44,058 bases of DNA from Armatimonadota bacterium (GTDB lineage: Bacteria; Armatimonadota; HRBIN16). The notes below the pieces were generated by a model. That model worked only from the letters and a program-made list of their open reading frames with translations. It did no database searches and was not told the origin of the DNA. Shown here piece by piece: positions 26,482 to 36,263 of the stretch. Position 1 is the first letter of the stretch. Each line of letters opens with the position of its first letter. The DNA lies in contig BPGU01000006.1 in the NCBI GenBank assembly GCA_026003195.1, positions 1-44,058 on the forward strand, given 5' to 3'. The position numbers and the translations under genes were made by a program.

Positions 26482-29310
26482 CTATTCCGTCCACGTGTGG
26501 CCGTTGTCGGAAGACTTGACGTATCTAAGATTCCCGCTACCGTCTTGATACACAAGCGAGATGGAGCCGTCCGGCATGAACTCGTATGTGAATGCTACAG
26601 GCTGTGCTTGTGTCTGGACGGCACGCTCGCTCCCGAAACCGGATGCGTCCGACTGTCTCATATAGATTGTTCCACCACGTATGTAGCCTAAGGCAAGCAC
26701 CCCTAAGTGGCGGTTCAGACGCAGGACCGGCTTTGTTCCTGTCGCTATCTGCATCGGGTTACCCCACGTCTCCCCCCTGTTCTGTGATTTGATATAGTAG
26801 ACAGAGCCGCTACTTTCGTAAGCAAGATGCAACACTCCGTCCTTTGTGTCGCCCGTCTCTATGGATGCACTCTCTCCTTGAAACTGCACCCCGCGCGATG
26901 CGGACAGACCGTAACGCGCATCAAGAAACCGTGTCTGCTTAGCAGGAGTAAGCAGAACCATTTCGGTCGTCCCATAGTCCGAGCTAGCAAGAATCTGCGA
27001 TTCTTGAGGCTCTACCTCTACCCCGTGCGATACACGGTGGAAAAGCTCCTGTCTCGCCTCCTGCTCTGTTACCTGCTGGCTCTCGAAGCGGTATTTGAAC
27101 TTCCGCGTATGCCTGTAGAACCCCGAGATAGACGGGAGGCGGTATGTGCCCCCCGACCCTGTCTGCACTGTGTCTACTGTTGATTGATAGACCGCTGACA
27201 CGTTGACCCCTGGTACCCCTTCGGTCTCCGAGGCCGCGATTCCTATCGCGCTTCCGCCGAATACGAGACTGCATCTAAGGTCGAGAGACACCCCAGTGTC
27301 GAGATATACCCTGTCGAATGTTAGCGCAGCCGGGATGATTATCCTGTCTTCGCTTACTCCGTAGATTCCCGGAAGCATCATATACGCTGGAAGCGCATTC
27401 GTGCAGTACTTTTCGTAGAACGTCATGCCACCATAGGACCGTGTGACACGGTTCTCGGATATGGGCTCAAGGTATATAAGCCCGTCCCTTAGCTTCCTGT
27501 TGTCTATCGCGTCTTGCCACATAGATGACAGGGTCACGGCCCTCGCCTCATCTTTGAGTGCCCGCTTGATTGTTCCTGCAGGCTCGTCTACAGCTACTTT
27601 CCCGTTTGCAATGACCGCTACGGCGCGCTGTGCGTAGACTTCGAAGATGTCCTCGTCCTCTACGCGGAATGGCTCTTCGACCGTTGCCACTGTGTTCACC
27701 AGCGCAACAGGGTTCTCTTGGTTCTGCACCCAGCCAAGAAACTCTATTTCGACGTTTGATTCGAATGTGAGCTGCAGGTTTGCTCCCGGCTCAAGGCCCC
27801 ACGCCCAATCGCCCTGAGACGCGGACTGCTGACCTCCGGAATACTCGCGTTGATAGCGGGTGTAGTCCAGGGCCAATCCCTTTGACCCGTGAGGACAGCA
27901 GGTGTCTATGACGCAGTATCTTTTACCATCAGATTCCTGCGTTTGAACGCTCCAGCTCTTCCCGGCGTATTGCGCTGTGACCGTTCCTGTGTAGTAAGAG
28001 TAGAAAACTATTCTGAGGAAGCGGCCTTGCCTGATGCTATCTTGCAGCGAAAGCGAACGGCTGATAGTGCACGTGCCTCCGGATACCTGCATTCTCCCGG
28101 AGGCGTATGTGACCGTGGTGCCTCCAACCCCACTCCACCCATGCAGAATGTAGTACTGCCCGCGCGTAAAGACTCTGCAGGACGCAAACTCAAGCTCCTG
28201 AATGTGGAGCGGGCATCTGTATATGTCAGGATTGAGATTGCGCTCTTCTAGAGATGCCTTTGGCAGGATAAAGCCTACTCCCGGATTCTCTATCTCGTTC
28301 ACGCTGTCGTATACAGGAGTCAGCGCGACACCGTGTATCCTCCCGCCGACGGCCAGAAAATACGATGATGCCCTGCGGGTCATTGTGCCTGGTGCTGTAG
28401 GATACAGAGGTTGACCGTCAGGCCAATCCCGTGCCACAGTGAGGTCGTGTCCGTACACTTGCGGGCCATCGGCGGGAGTCATTGGGACGGTATAGGGGAT
28501 TGAGCGCCCGAGCTGGTCTGTCGCTGTTGTCGTAACCTTCAGCGTCCTTGCAGGCTCCGCCTCAATGGAAACAGTGATGTACTCAACCCACTGCTCACCT
28601 TCGCAGTACGCTGTGACCTGGTCGGAATCTACGATGCACACGAACTTCTTGTTCGGGTCGTTGGGGTGAGCGCGTTCCTCCACGCGTTGCCTGAAATGAG
28701 GGTTGCCCGCGCACCAAAGCCGTGCTGTAACGGGACTGTCTGAATCAACGCTCGCGAGCGAGTGCGCGCCGAGGTGCATCCGCGTCAGCGGCCTGACGAG
28801 CGATGAGGCCTGCGTTTCGAACGGAAACTGTTGCGAGCCTATGCGAAAATAGCCCTTGACAGGCTCCTCTTCCGGCCATATCAGCCAGTAGAAGTGGCCG
28901 TTGTGGTAGTCGCGGAGGTCTATCGTCTCTACAGGCTCACGCGCCCAAGTCCTCCCGTCGTCGTGATACCGCGTGAAGACGGTATGCGAACAAAAGAGTC
29001 TACACGGCAGCGTGCACGCAAGTTCTATGGTGACTCCGGGGGGATACGGCCACTGCGTTATCTCGACGCTCGACTCTACGTATTCCAGATTCCCGCCGAC
29101 TCCAAGGTAACCCCCTAATGTGAGCGGTCCGGGAACGCCGTACCACCCCCCCGTCCTGTAAAGGGCTGCCGTTATCGGGCCGCAGGAGAACGTGAAGTGA
29201 GGCCAATCCCATGGCTCAGGATTGAACGCGTGAAAGGTGACAAGGGCCTGGACCTGAAGCTTTTGCGTCGGAGTCAGGGCGATGTGATACGGGCCAGCTT
29301 TGAGTCCCAT
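26482..29310 (-). CDS. Large tail tip protein with BNR-like repeats
   Basis: A 942-residue beta-rich protein. The C-terminal about 130 residues hold sialidase-type Asp-box units (SQNRGETWG, SSDNGHTW) in a beta-propeller pattern; another DDGRTWA unit lies near residue 120. Such proteins often bind host surface glycans. It lies downstream of the hub-like gene and upstream of the small appendage genes. No catalytic residues of a glycosidase are evident. Confidence 0.65.
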   Translation of the reverse strand: MGLKAGPYHIALTPTQKLQVQALVTFHAFNPEPWDWPHFTFSCGPITAALYRTGGWYGVPGPLTLGGYLGVGGNLEYVESSVEITQWPYPPGVTIELACTLPCRLFCSHTVFTRYHDDGRTWAREPVETIDLRDYHNGHFYWLIWPEEEPVKGYFRIGSQQFPFETQASSLVRPLTRMHLGAHSLASVDSDSPVTARLWCAGNPHFRQRVEERAHPNDPNKKFVCIVDSDQVTAYCEGEQWVEYITVSIEAEPARTLKVTTTATDQLGRSIPYTVPMTPADGPQVYGHDLTVARDWPDGQPLYPTAPGTMTRRASSYFLAVGGRIHGVALTPVYDSVNEIENPGVGFILPKASLEERNLNPDIYRCPLHIQELEFASCRVFTRGQYYILHGWSGVGGTTVTYASGRMQVSGGTCTISRSLSLQDSIRQGRFLRIVFYSYYTGTVTAQYAGKSWSVQTQESDGKRYCVIDTCCPHGSKGLALDYTRYQREYSGGQQSASQGDWAWGLEPGANLQLTFESNVEIEFLGWVQNQENPVALVNTVATVEEPFRVEDEDIFEVYAQRAVAVIANGKVAVDEPAGTIKRALKDEARAVTLSSMWQDAIDNRKLRDGLIYLEPISENRVTRSYGGMTFYEKYCTNALPAYMMLPGIYGVSEDRIIIPAALTFDRVYLDTGVSLDLRCSLVFGGSAIGIAASETEGVPGVNVSAVYQSTVDTVQTGSGGTYRLPSISGFYRHTRKFKYRFESQQVTEQEARQELFHRVSHGVEVEPQESQILASSDYGTTEMVLLTPAKQTRFLDARYGLSASRGVQFQGESASIETGDTKDGVLHLAYESSGSVYYIKSQNRGETWGNPMQIATGTKPVLRLNRHLGVLALGYIRGGTIYMRQSDASGFGSERAVQTQAQPVAFTYEFMPDGSISLVYQDGSGNLRYVKSSDNGHTWTE

Positions 29311-29312
29311 GG

Positions 29313-29783
29313 CTATATCTGGTCGTTGTCGTCGAGCACATAGTACGGTGTGACTATGTCCTTGAAATCGTAAAGCTTGATTGCTATTGCTGTCCCGTCA
29401 CACTTCCCGCGATTCGGATTTTCGGAATCCTGGGCTTGTACCTTCTTTTCAGCTTGAGGCTCAGGCTTATTCGCAGATGTAGGCGAATGCTTCCCGAACA
29501 TGGACCCAGGAATGTACTCTCCCCTGCTGTGGATATTGAGCGGAATAAACGGGACGTTAGGTGTCACGTCGAACGCCCTGAGCATCGGGTACACTTCCGG
29601 AATCGTATACTTACGCCGGACCACACTTGTTTGTGTCAGGTTCGAAGGGTCTACGGCGTACGATATGGAAGTTGCGTTCCATCCCATGCCACGGCGGGAG
29701 TGCCACCATTCGCTCAGCTGCTTCGTGATATTGTAATACGTCCTTACGGTGAACGCGTATGGGACGAAAAGCGGTAGCGGCAT
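29313..29783 (-). CDS. Tail protein, unknown
   Basis: A 156-residue protein with a basic, aromatic N-terminal half (FTVRTYYNITKQLSEWWHSR) and a charged Pro/Gln linker (KPEPQAEKKVQAQDSENP) leading to a short C-terminal segment. Position suggests a tail-tip connector. No family is recognised. Confidence 0.5.
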   Translation of the reverse strand: MPLPLFVPYAFTVRTYYNITKQLSEWWHSRRGMGWNATSISYAVDPSNLTQTSVVRRKYTIPEVYPMLRAFDVTPNVPFIPLNIHSRGEYIPGSMFGKHSPTSANKPEPQAEKKVQAQDSENPNRGKCDGTAIAIKLYDFKDIVTPYYVLDDNDQI

Positions 29784-31994
29784 TTACTCCTCCTCCGTAA
29801 GTCTGCGGTAAAGCTCTACAAGCCTGTAGTCCCTGTAGCATGTTAGCGTAGAGATGGAACGGGCGTACTGAGAATCAGGTGTCGCGCGCTCAAAGTCCGT
29901 CTCAACAGAGAAGACTTGCCAAATCCCGGCTGTCTGGTCGTCAGGGTCGTTTGACTCTACGATTATTGTGTCTAGCGGGTTGATGTCAGGGCAGTAGAGG
30001 CTAGAGAACTTGCACAGTTCAAGCTCCGTCATTACACCGGGACGGGCAGCCCTTGATATAGCACGTGCGAGCATCGTGTCGAACGCCATAGTCCTTTCGT
30101 CGTAGACTATGCTTCTGCGGACCTCGCCGACCCAGTTCGGCTTCCTCTGGTCAACTGGAAGCAGTGGGTTTTGAGCATCTTCGTCCTTGATGCGTATGAG
30201 GGTGTTCTGATATGTTGTTCCGTCGCAGAACAGGACATTCAGCTCATTGCATATTGGCGGAAGCTTCTCGTAGCTCCAGTCCATAATCGGAAGCGCTGTC
30301 TCCTTCGTTACCTTGCTATACGTTAGCTTGGGGAGTGAGAAGTAAAGCGGGTCCGCTATTATGAGCATCCACTTCCCGTTGACCGGAGCCTCCATTATCA
30401 CATACCCGGTCTCTTCCACAATCGCCTGAACGATGTCTGTGACAGAGGCCCCGTAGTCTATAGTCTTGAGATACTTTCCTGCCTCCTCGGAGACAGAGTA
30501 TGAGCCTGACAGGTCTACGTAGCCGTGCGTCGCAACCCTGTTGTCGTCTATCCCGCATCCGTAGGTGACGTACTTGAAGACATCTGCGTACTTCTTGCCG
30601 TCGAGCACGATGGGGGACGGAAGTATCGTCATTCGGGATGTATGCGATACCCAGCCGGAAAGCGTATAAGTGAGCCTGCGCGTTTCCGGGTCTGGAGAAT
30701 CGGACATCTTGGGTTCCGTGCCAAATCCGTAGAAGATTTCCTCCCCGTCCGCAGTGACCCGAACGGCGCACACGTTCTGAGGCCCGCCCCCGGCGTCGTT
30801 GAAGTAATACTCCCCGAACTTGAAAGTAATCGTGCCCTTTGCCTCAAGTGTGGCAGCTGTAGCTATGGACAAGGCTACGATGTCCGATGTGACCTCTTTG
30901 AGAATCTTTTCTTGATACTGCTGAGTCTCACGGCTGATTCTTAGCTCAGCGCCGTAGACGAAAGGTGTGCGGCTGTTTCCGTGCGCTCCTCCATACTGCG
31001 TGCTGATGAGAATGTATTTGAGCTGATAGGCGGAGGTCTGCGTGGTAATCGGTCCTCCGGTTGCGTCCACAAGATTCTTCGCCACGCCTGTCCCCGGCAA
31101 TGTGTGCGCTAGACTGTATGCCGCAGCGACTTCCGAGTCCCTGAGTTTTCTCGGCATCGGCCTCGCAGGAGCTTCTATCTCGCAGTAGGACGGGAACAGC
31201 GTGTGACAGGCCTGCACATAGGCCTGAGACACCGGGAACTTGACCGTGAGAGGCCCAGGGGCAGTAATCTGCTGCATTTCCGAGGCTTCGGTTTCGGCCT
31301 CGCGCGTCTGATACTCTGTTACTGTTGCGAACCATCCGTGTCCGAGCGAGGAATAGATGAGTATCCCCGTATCCTTGCACGGCAGGATAAGCAGGCTGAA
31401 CTGTGCGGAAGAGATGAACCTGTCAGATATGTAGCCGCCGCCTATCAGCTTCTTTTTCGGGTCATTCTCGCCCTCGCGGTACAAAACAGACAGACCGCTA
31501 CCCCACACGACGAGCTTGAATCCGCCAAAGTATATCTCTACAAGTCTGTCGGAATCAGACTCATACCGGAAGTTGCGAAGCGATACGACGAAGCCTTGAT
31601 TGGCAGGATAAGTAGTCGCGGTCTGGATACCTACGGAGGCGGCTTCTTGCCCTCGGGACACAAGCCAGTAATCGCCGGAGGATGCAATCTCGACTTCGTC
31701 CCATTGTAGCTGCGCCTGCGGGTCATCCGGATTTACGAACGCATCCTTCCGGAGCCTCCTGTAATCACGCTCCGTATCCCCGTCTATAACTATGCCTGTG
31801 TTCCTCGCCCAGTCAGCACGGAACTGGAGAGGGCGAAGCATAAGTGTGTGCGTTATAGGGTCAATCCAGTAATCCGTAAGGCCGCTCTGCTGCTTGAGGA
31901 GCATAGGGGCAGCCTGAGACCAGTCCCACGTGTCCGTATACAGGTCGTAGAACCGCCTGCTTTCCGGAATGTCCGCGTAGACCTTGATTTCCAC
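29784..31994 (-). CDS. Tail hub-like protein
   Basis: A 736-residue protein directly after the tape measure gene, where phage tails encode distal-tail or hub proteins. The C-terminal half (YGASVTDIVQAIVEETGYV, ELNVLFCDGTTYQ, LCKFSSLYCPDINPLDTI) resembles gp27-type hub folds; the N-terminal half is beta-rich. The assignment relies on order and length. Confidence 0.6.
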   Translation of the reverse strand: MEIKVYADIPESRRFYDLYTDTWDWSQAAPMLLKQQSGLTDYWIDPITHTLMLRPLQFRADWARNTGIVIDGDTERDYRRLRKDAFVNPDDPQAQLQWDEVEIASSGDYWLVSRGQEAASVGIQTATTYPANQGFVVSLRNFRYESDSDRLVEIYFGGFKLVVWGSGLSVLYREGENDPKKKLIGGGYISDRFISSAQFSLLILPCKDTGILIYSSLGHGWFATVTEYQTREAETEASEMQQITAPGPLTVKFPVSQAYVQACHTLFPSYCEIEAPARPMPRKLRDSEVAAAYSLAHTLPGTGVAKNLVDATGGPITTQTSAYQLKYILISTQYGGAHGNSRTPFVYGAELRISRETQQYQEKILKEVTSDIVALSIATAATLEAKGTITFKFGEYYFNDAGGGPQNVCAVRVTADGEEIFYGFGTEPKMSDSPDPETRRLTYTLSGWVSHTSRMTILPSPIVLDGKKYADVFKYVTYGCGIDDNRVATHGYVDLSGSYSVSEEAGKYLKTIDYGASVTDIVQAIVEETGYVIMEAPVNGKWMLIIADPLYFSLPKLTYSKVTKETALPIMDWSYEKLPPICNELNVLFCDGTTYQNTLIRIKDEDAQNPLLPVDQRKPNWVGEVRRSIVYDERTMAFDTMLARAISRAARPGVMTELELCKFSSLYCPDINPLDTIIVESNDPDDQTAGIWQVFSVETDFERATPDSQYARSISTLTCYRDYRLVELYRRLTEEE

Positions 31995-32003
31995 CGCGTC
32001 CCC

Positions 32004-34151
32004 TTACATTCTCCTTGAGCCTAGAAGCCCGCCGATAGCGTCGTTTATCGCGCTAGCGACTACGTTGCGGATGTAATCCTCAATCGGGCCTCCGCCCATC
32101 GGAGGGATTTTGATTGTGATGTTGCCACTGGGATACAGGCCTGGCATCCTCTGGGCATACGTATACGCCAGCTCTCCGGCTGTGACCTGCCGCTGAAGAG
32201 CAGGTCCTGCGAGGCCAAGGAACTGCTCCATCTGCTCCTTGAGGGACCGGGTGTTCTCTGCTGTCTCTTCAGCCGGAGGGAGCAGGTCGCGCATGGTCTC
32301 CCGTATCTCTTTGTCTACCTCTTTTGTAATCTCATCTATTGAGCCGCGAAGCTCCTTGATTTTTTCCTCTATGTCTTTCTTGAGCTTAGAGAAGAATCCG
32401 CCGTCCTCATCTTCTTCCGCATCGCCGCCGACACCGAACAGCTTGGATATCTCGTCGTTGATTGACTTTATCGTGTCCTTGATTTTTTCCCAGTTGCCGT
32501 AAATCAGGGCTACAAGGCCCGCAACGACAGCGAGCATGATGATAAAGGTGACAAGCGATGAGACATCGAAGAACGCCCGCACGGCGGTGACGATTGTGCG
32601 CCAGAGGTCAATCCAGAACTGCTTTGTCATTATCGCAGTTATAGCCTTCTGGAGAGTCTCCACCGTTATGAGGGCGGCAACGTGCGCCTTGTAAGCCGCG
32701 TGGAGTTTTTTGGCTACAAGGTAAGCTTCCTTGAGAGCTGATACACCGAGCATGATGGCGAACGCCCACTGCCACCACGTCGAAGGTGTAAACGCCTTCT
32801 TGAAGTCACCCTCAAGCAACGCTGTGAGCCGCGCGAACGCATCCTTGATTGTGAAGACGATGAATCGCCACAAGAAGGAGTTTGTGACTATCGTGTAGAT
32901 TGTGGTGGCTATCTTGTAAAGCATGCTCCCGGCCATGAGTATCCACGGCCACACCTGGTTTTTCCATATATCAGCTAGCACGAGGACGTAGGCGATGACG
33001 CGCGTGACCGCATCGGTAAGGCCGCGCGTAATCTCGCCCTTCTTGGCCTTCTCTGCCCACTCGACGAACCTGGGGGACCGCTGGATGATGGCGGTGAGAA
33101 TCTCTATGATTTGACGCCCGCCGTCTACGAGGGCGATGAGCACCGGACTAATCGCCTTGAACAGGGCGTGATATCCACGCGTCAATGCGTCGAGAAGGTT
33201 TGACCACCGGATAAGGAGCGTCTCGCTTGTGCGCTCCATCGTCCCTGCAGTCCTGTCACGCATATACTTGAGGATTGCAGCAAGGGCACGCGCACGGTCT
33301 GCGACCTTTTCTCCGGTAAAAGCTTGAGGGTCTATCGCCTTGATTGCAGCCTTTGGAACACCTAGCTCGATAAGCCTGTCGAACTGACCTCCACCTACCG
33401 CCGCCCTGACGGCGTCTGCAACACGGGTGATAGGCTGAGCTAACGCCGCAGCGTAGTCACCTATGACTGTAAGACGCTCTGCGGTCGGAGCAATACCTAC
33501 CTGTGCAAGGGATACAAACGCAGCCGTGACCTCGTCTAGTTCGAACGGCGTGCGCTTGGCGAACTGCGATATCTTCTCCATTTCAATCGCAGCCTTGTTC
33601 GCATCCCCGGTGAACGTCCGTATCTGCTGAGCGAATCGCTCGAACGCAATACCCGTTTGGATAACACCCTTAGCCGTCAAGCCTGCAAACAGACCGGCTG
33701 CGACTAAGCCGCCGAAACCGAGGAGCGTAGCAAACCCTGTGGCCTGCACAAAACCGCGTGCGATTTGCCTGAAGGGATATGTCGCTTTTGCGAGACCTTC
33801 GTAGAACTTGTGGATTTTTACATCAAGCGCATCTAGCCAGTCATCAAGATTTTTCGCCCAGTCGTTCGTACCGGCCTTGGCTGTCTGCGTCGCCATGCGG
33901 TATCTACGCGACATTATGTCAATCAGCTGGTTCATCTGGTACGACTGCATCACGACGAAGTTGTCGAAGTTGCGTGCAAAGTCGTACGTGCCACTCCTGG
34001 CGGCAGCAAGAGCAGGCCCGAGTGCTCCTATCCTGGCTGCGGCGGACGCCGCGTGAACGTCAATTGCCCGCAGAGTGTTGGCTATGTTGTTGAGGCCGGT
34101 CACAAGGCTCTGGTCTATCTGCCCTATGACCTGTAGATGCGCTTGAGCCAT
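32004..34151 (-). CDS. Tail tape measure protein
   Basis: A 715-residue helical protein. The N-terminal third is coiled; a Gly/Ala-rich hydrophobic stretch follows (TGFATLLGFGGLVAAGLFAG) and a TMP-type segment (GIAFERFAQQIRTFTGDANK, ISQFAKRTPFELDEVTAAF). Transmembrane-like segments lie in the second half (SLVTFIIMLAVVAGLVALIY). Length sets tail length, here about 100 nm at the usual ratio. It follows the frameshifted chaperone gene. Confidence 0.88.
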   Translation of the reverse strand: MAQAHLQVIGQIDQSLVTGLNNIANTLRAIDVHAASAAARIGALGPALAAARSGTYDFARNFDNFVVMQSYQMNQLIDIMSRRYRMATQTAKAGTNDWAKNLDDWLDALDVKIHKFYEGLAKATYPFRQIARGFVQATGFATLLGFGGLVAAGLFAGLTAKGVIQTGIAFERFAQQIRTFTGDANKAAIEMEKISQFAKRTPFELDEVTAAFVSLAQVGIAPTAERLTVIGDYAAALAQPITRVADAVRAAVGGGQFDRLIELGVPKAAIKAIDPQAFTGEKVADRARALAAILKYMRDRTAGTMERTSETLLIRWSNLLDALTRGYHALFKAISPVLIALVDGGRQIIEILTAIIQRSPRFVEWAEKAKKGEITRGLTDAVTRVIAYVLVLADIWKNQVWPWILMAGSMLYKIATTIYTIVTNSFLWRFIVFTIKDAFARLTALLEGDFKKAFTPSTWWQWAFAIMLGVSALKEAYLVAKKLHAAYKAHVAALITVETLQKAITAIMTKQFWIDLWRTIVTAVRAFFDVSSLVTFIIMLAVVAGLVALIYGNWEKIKDTIKSINDEISKLFGVGGDAEEDEDGGFFSKLKKDIEEKIKELRGSIDEITKEVDKEIRETMRDLLPPAEETAENTRSLKEQMEQFLGLAGPALQRQVTAGELAYTYAQRMPGLYPSGNITIKIPPMGGGPIEDYIRNVVASAINDAIGGLLGSRRM

Positions 34152-34175
34152 GTCCTACTCCTGAAAAACGGCGCG

Positions 34176-34747
34176 TCAGGTTCGTGCCCGCCGCGCCGCC
34201 TCATGTTCCTCTTCTCTTGTTACTATCTCAAGAGCCATGTACTCAAGCAGATGCCGGGGGTTGACCTCGTCCGGATGCTTGTGAAAGTACTTGGCTGATG
34301 CTTCGAGCCTCAGGCGGTGGAGGCTGATTCTCCCTCCTGAGGCTCGAAGACGTTTTTTAGGGCTTCAAGGTCACCCATCGCAATGTCGTTCACAGCTTTG
34401 GCTATCCTTACAAACGCAGGATAGTTGGCTTCAGAGACGGCTACCCACTGGCTAAAGGTAAGCTTCGGCTCCGCTACGAGGTGCTCCATCATTGTAGCCA
34501 TCGCAATCGTCTCTTCGTGCAGGATTATCTCCTGCTTTCCTTCGCCGACAGCTACCTCGTACGGCTTGCCTTTGGACACAAGACTGCGGGCCTCCGTGTC
34601 TTCCGCAATCTTGCGGGCGCGTGACTGTGTAACAGGATAGACCTTGACTACTTTCCCGTTGCCGATGTCCACGGACTCAAGACCGTCATGCAAAGGCTTG
34701 AGTATCTCGTCCGCTGTGATGACGTTCTCTTCGCTCATTTCAGACAT
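34176..34747 (-). CDS. Tail assembly chaperone, -1 frameshift product
   Basis: The fused product shares the first about 131 residues with the 34310..34747 protein, slips at A-AAA-AAC (34358..34352) and continues in the -1 frame to TGA 34178..34176. The added tail includes RLRLEASAKYFHKHPDEVNP and EYMALEIVTREEEHEAARRA. In lambda (gpG-T) and many siphoviruses this longer form binds the tape measure. The slippery site, a 6-base spacer and a 10-bp stem are all present. Confidence 0.8.
34305..34358 (-). promoter_or_regulatory. -1 ribosomal frameshift signal
   Basis: On the minus strand AAAAAAC (34358..34352) is phased as A AAA AAC. Six bases later GAGCCTCAGG (34345..34336) pairs perfectly with CCTGAGGCTC (34314..34305), and a GGAG/CTCC pairing lies in the loop. 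The zero-frame stop is inside the 3' arm. Confidence 0.85.
34310..34747 (-). CDS. Tail assembly chaperone, short form (gpG-like)
   Basis: A 145-residue protein (MSEMSEENVITADEILKPLH start; VVKVYPVTQSRARKIAED) ending in QEGESASTA. Position before the tape measure gene and the frameshift signal identify it as the short chaperone. A GGAGGG ribosome site precedes ATG 34747. Confidence 0.8.
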   Translation of the reverse strand: MSEMSEENVITADEILKPLHDGLESVDIGNGKVVKVYPVTQSRARKIAEDTEARSLVSKGKPYEVAVGEGKQEIILHEETIAMATMMEHLVAEPKLTFSQWVAVSEANYPAFVRIAKAVNDIAMGDLEALKNVFEPQEGESASTA

Positions 34748-34789
34748 GTGCCCTCCTGCGGCTTGTCTAACGGCAGTCTACTCCGCTAC

Positions 34790-35176
34790 CTAGTTCATCG
34801 AAACAGGCCCGACGCTGATAGCTTCAAGCTGAATCTCGTGCCCTTCACGCGTCGCCCTGTAGGATGCCTGCGTCAGGATAAACAACCCCTGCATAACAGG
34901 GCTGTTGTCATACGGCTGGAAGGTTATATACACCCTCTGCCCACGGTTGAGGAAGGAAGAAAGCCCCGCAAGCGCGGCATCTTCTACAGCCTCTGTGCAG
35001 CTGAATCTCCAGCTCTCCCCGATGGCCTGAGGGTAGTGGTAGTAGTCGCGGATAGCCATGTTTTCCGCAGTGTCTACGGTGCACTCCATCGTAGCCTCTT
35101 TGAGCCGGAGGACGATGTCAATGTTGCCGATTTGGCAAAGAGCCGCGCGGCCTATGACTCTGTCAAGCTGTGCCAT
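34790..35176 (-). CDS. Tail tube or tail completion protein
   Basis: A 128-residue beta-rich protein (GNIDIVLRLKEATMECTVDT, QRVYITFQPYDNSPVMQGLF). The gene sits where major tail or tube subunits are usually encoded, directly before the chaperone. A small tail tube protein is the best guess. Confidence 0.5.
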   Translation of the reverse strand: MAQLDRVIGRAALCQIGNIDIVLRLKEATMECTVDTAENMAIRDYYHYPQAIGESWRFSCTEAVEDAALAGLSSFLNRGQRVYITFQPYDNSPVMQGLFILTQASYRATREGHEIQLEAISVGPVSMN

Positions 35177-35188
35177 TGATTCTCTCCG

Positions 35189-36199
35189 TTACGCGCCGGT
35201 GGGAGCGCCGACATTCTTGAACTTGATGTAAAACGTCTTTCCGTTGCACGCGGTGCCGTTACCCGCATCGTTGCGCGTGAACACCGCGTAGAAACCGTAA
35301 CCTACGGACTGTGAGTCCGTGTTCTTCTCAAAGGACCAGAGTATCTTGTTGTTCGCGTCAGGCGCAGGAAAGTCAACGGACTGGTTGCTCTCTATCGTAG
35401 CAGTCAGTCCCGTGTTGTTCATCGTCCCGCTCTCGTCCTTGAAGTACACCGTAATAGTCGGCCTGTTAGTCTGCAAGCCGGTGATTGTCGGGCACACAAG
35501 CTGCATCTGCAGACCTGTCCACTGGTGCACGGCGGAGGGCCCGACATAGGATGCCGCGGGAAGCACAATGAAGTTAGATGCGCCAAGTCCTGTCTGTGCG
35601 GCCCCCTCCAGCGTGCTCGGCATGTTTATCTGCGCGATGTTTCCGGGCCATCCGGTCTCGGAGATAGGCATGACATTGCGCCCGCTGATGGTGTAGCCGT
35701 TGAGGCGGGCAAGGAGCGCGAATTCAGGTCTATACCAGAACCGGTTCCCGAAAGCTCCGTCGCTGTAAGCGATTGTGTCGAAACTGTAGCTTGCGAATGT
35801 CCCGTCGGCAAGACGCACCCTGGACAGATACTGTGCAATAGCCGCGATTTCAGACGAGAACAGAAGCGCAAGCGGATGCTTCCTGCGAGCACTGTCGAGA
35901 GAAAGGACACGCTCAATATCGTAGAAGGACACACGTCCCTCATCCGCAGTAGCGCTAAGCAGCCGCGACTGCATGAACTCGACGTCAATCGCGGAGGTGA
36001 GCCCTGTCGGATATTGCGTGTCAGGAGTCTTGCCGGTCCTGCCGAAAATCCGGTTGACCTGCCACTCAAGAGAACCGGACAACAGCTGCGGGTTCGAAGA
36101 CTCCGAGCCTGTGCCAAGGATGGTCCGCAGTCTGTTATACCGCCAAGCGATGTTGTCCGTAAGAGACTTTACGTAATTCTGAAGCGGTGTCGTAGGCAT
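35189..36199 (-). CDS. Structural tail protein, unknown type
   Basis: A 336-residue protein. The N-terminal half is helical (PLQNYVKSLTDNIAWRYNRL) and the C-terminal half beta-rich (TGLQMQLVCPTITGLQTNRP, FKDESGTMNNTG). It could be the major tail protein. It has its own leader with a GGCGGG/CCCGCC hairpin upstream (36211..36227), suggesting differential expression. Confidence 0.5.
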   Translation of the reverse strand: MPTTPLQNYVKSLTDNIAWRYNRLRTILGTGSESSNPQLLSGSLEWQVNRIFGRTGKTPDTQYPTGLTSAIDVEFMQSRLLSATADEGRVSFYDIERVLSLDSARRKHPLALLFSSEIAAIAQYLSRVRLADGTFASYSFDTIAYSDGAFGNRFWYRPEFALLARLNGYTISGRNVMPISETGWPGNIAQINMPSTLEGAAQTGLGASNFIVLPAASYVGPSAVHQWTGLQMQLVCPTITGLQTNRPTITVYFKDESGTMNNTGLTATIESNQSVDFPAPDANNKILWSFEKNTDSQSVGYGFYAVFTRNDAGNGTACNGKTFYIKFKNVGAPTGA

Positions 36200-36263
36200 T
36201 TACATCTCCCGGCGGGCACATCCCGCCAAAACCTCAGTACTCATAACATTGGTACAACACGTG
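36200..36263 (-). other. Intergenic leader with hairpin
   Basis: GGCGGG/CCCGCC (36211..36216 and 36222..36227) forms a short stem between two tail genes, followed on the minus strand by GGGAGATG and the ATG at 36199. It is one of the few gaps in the late operon. Confidence 0.5.
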
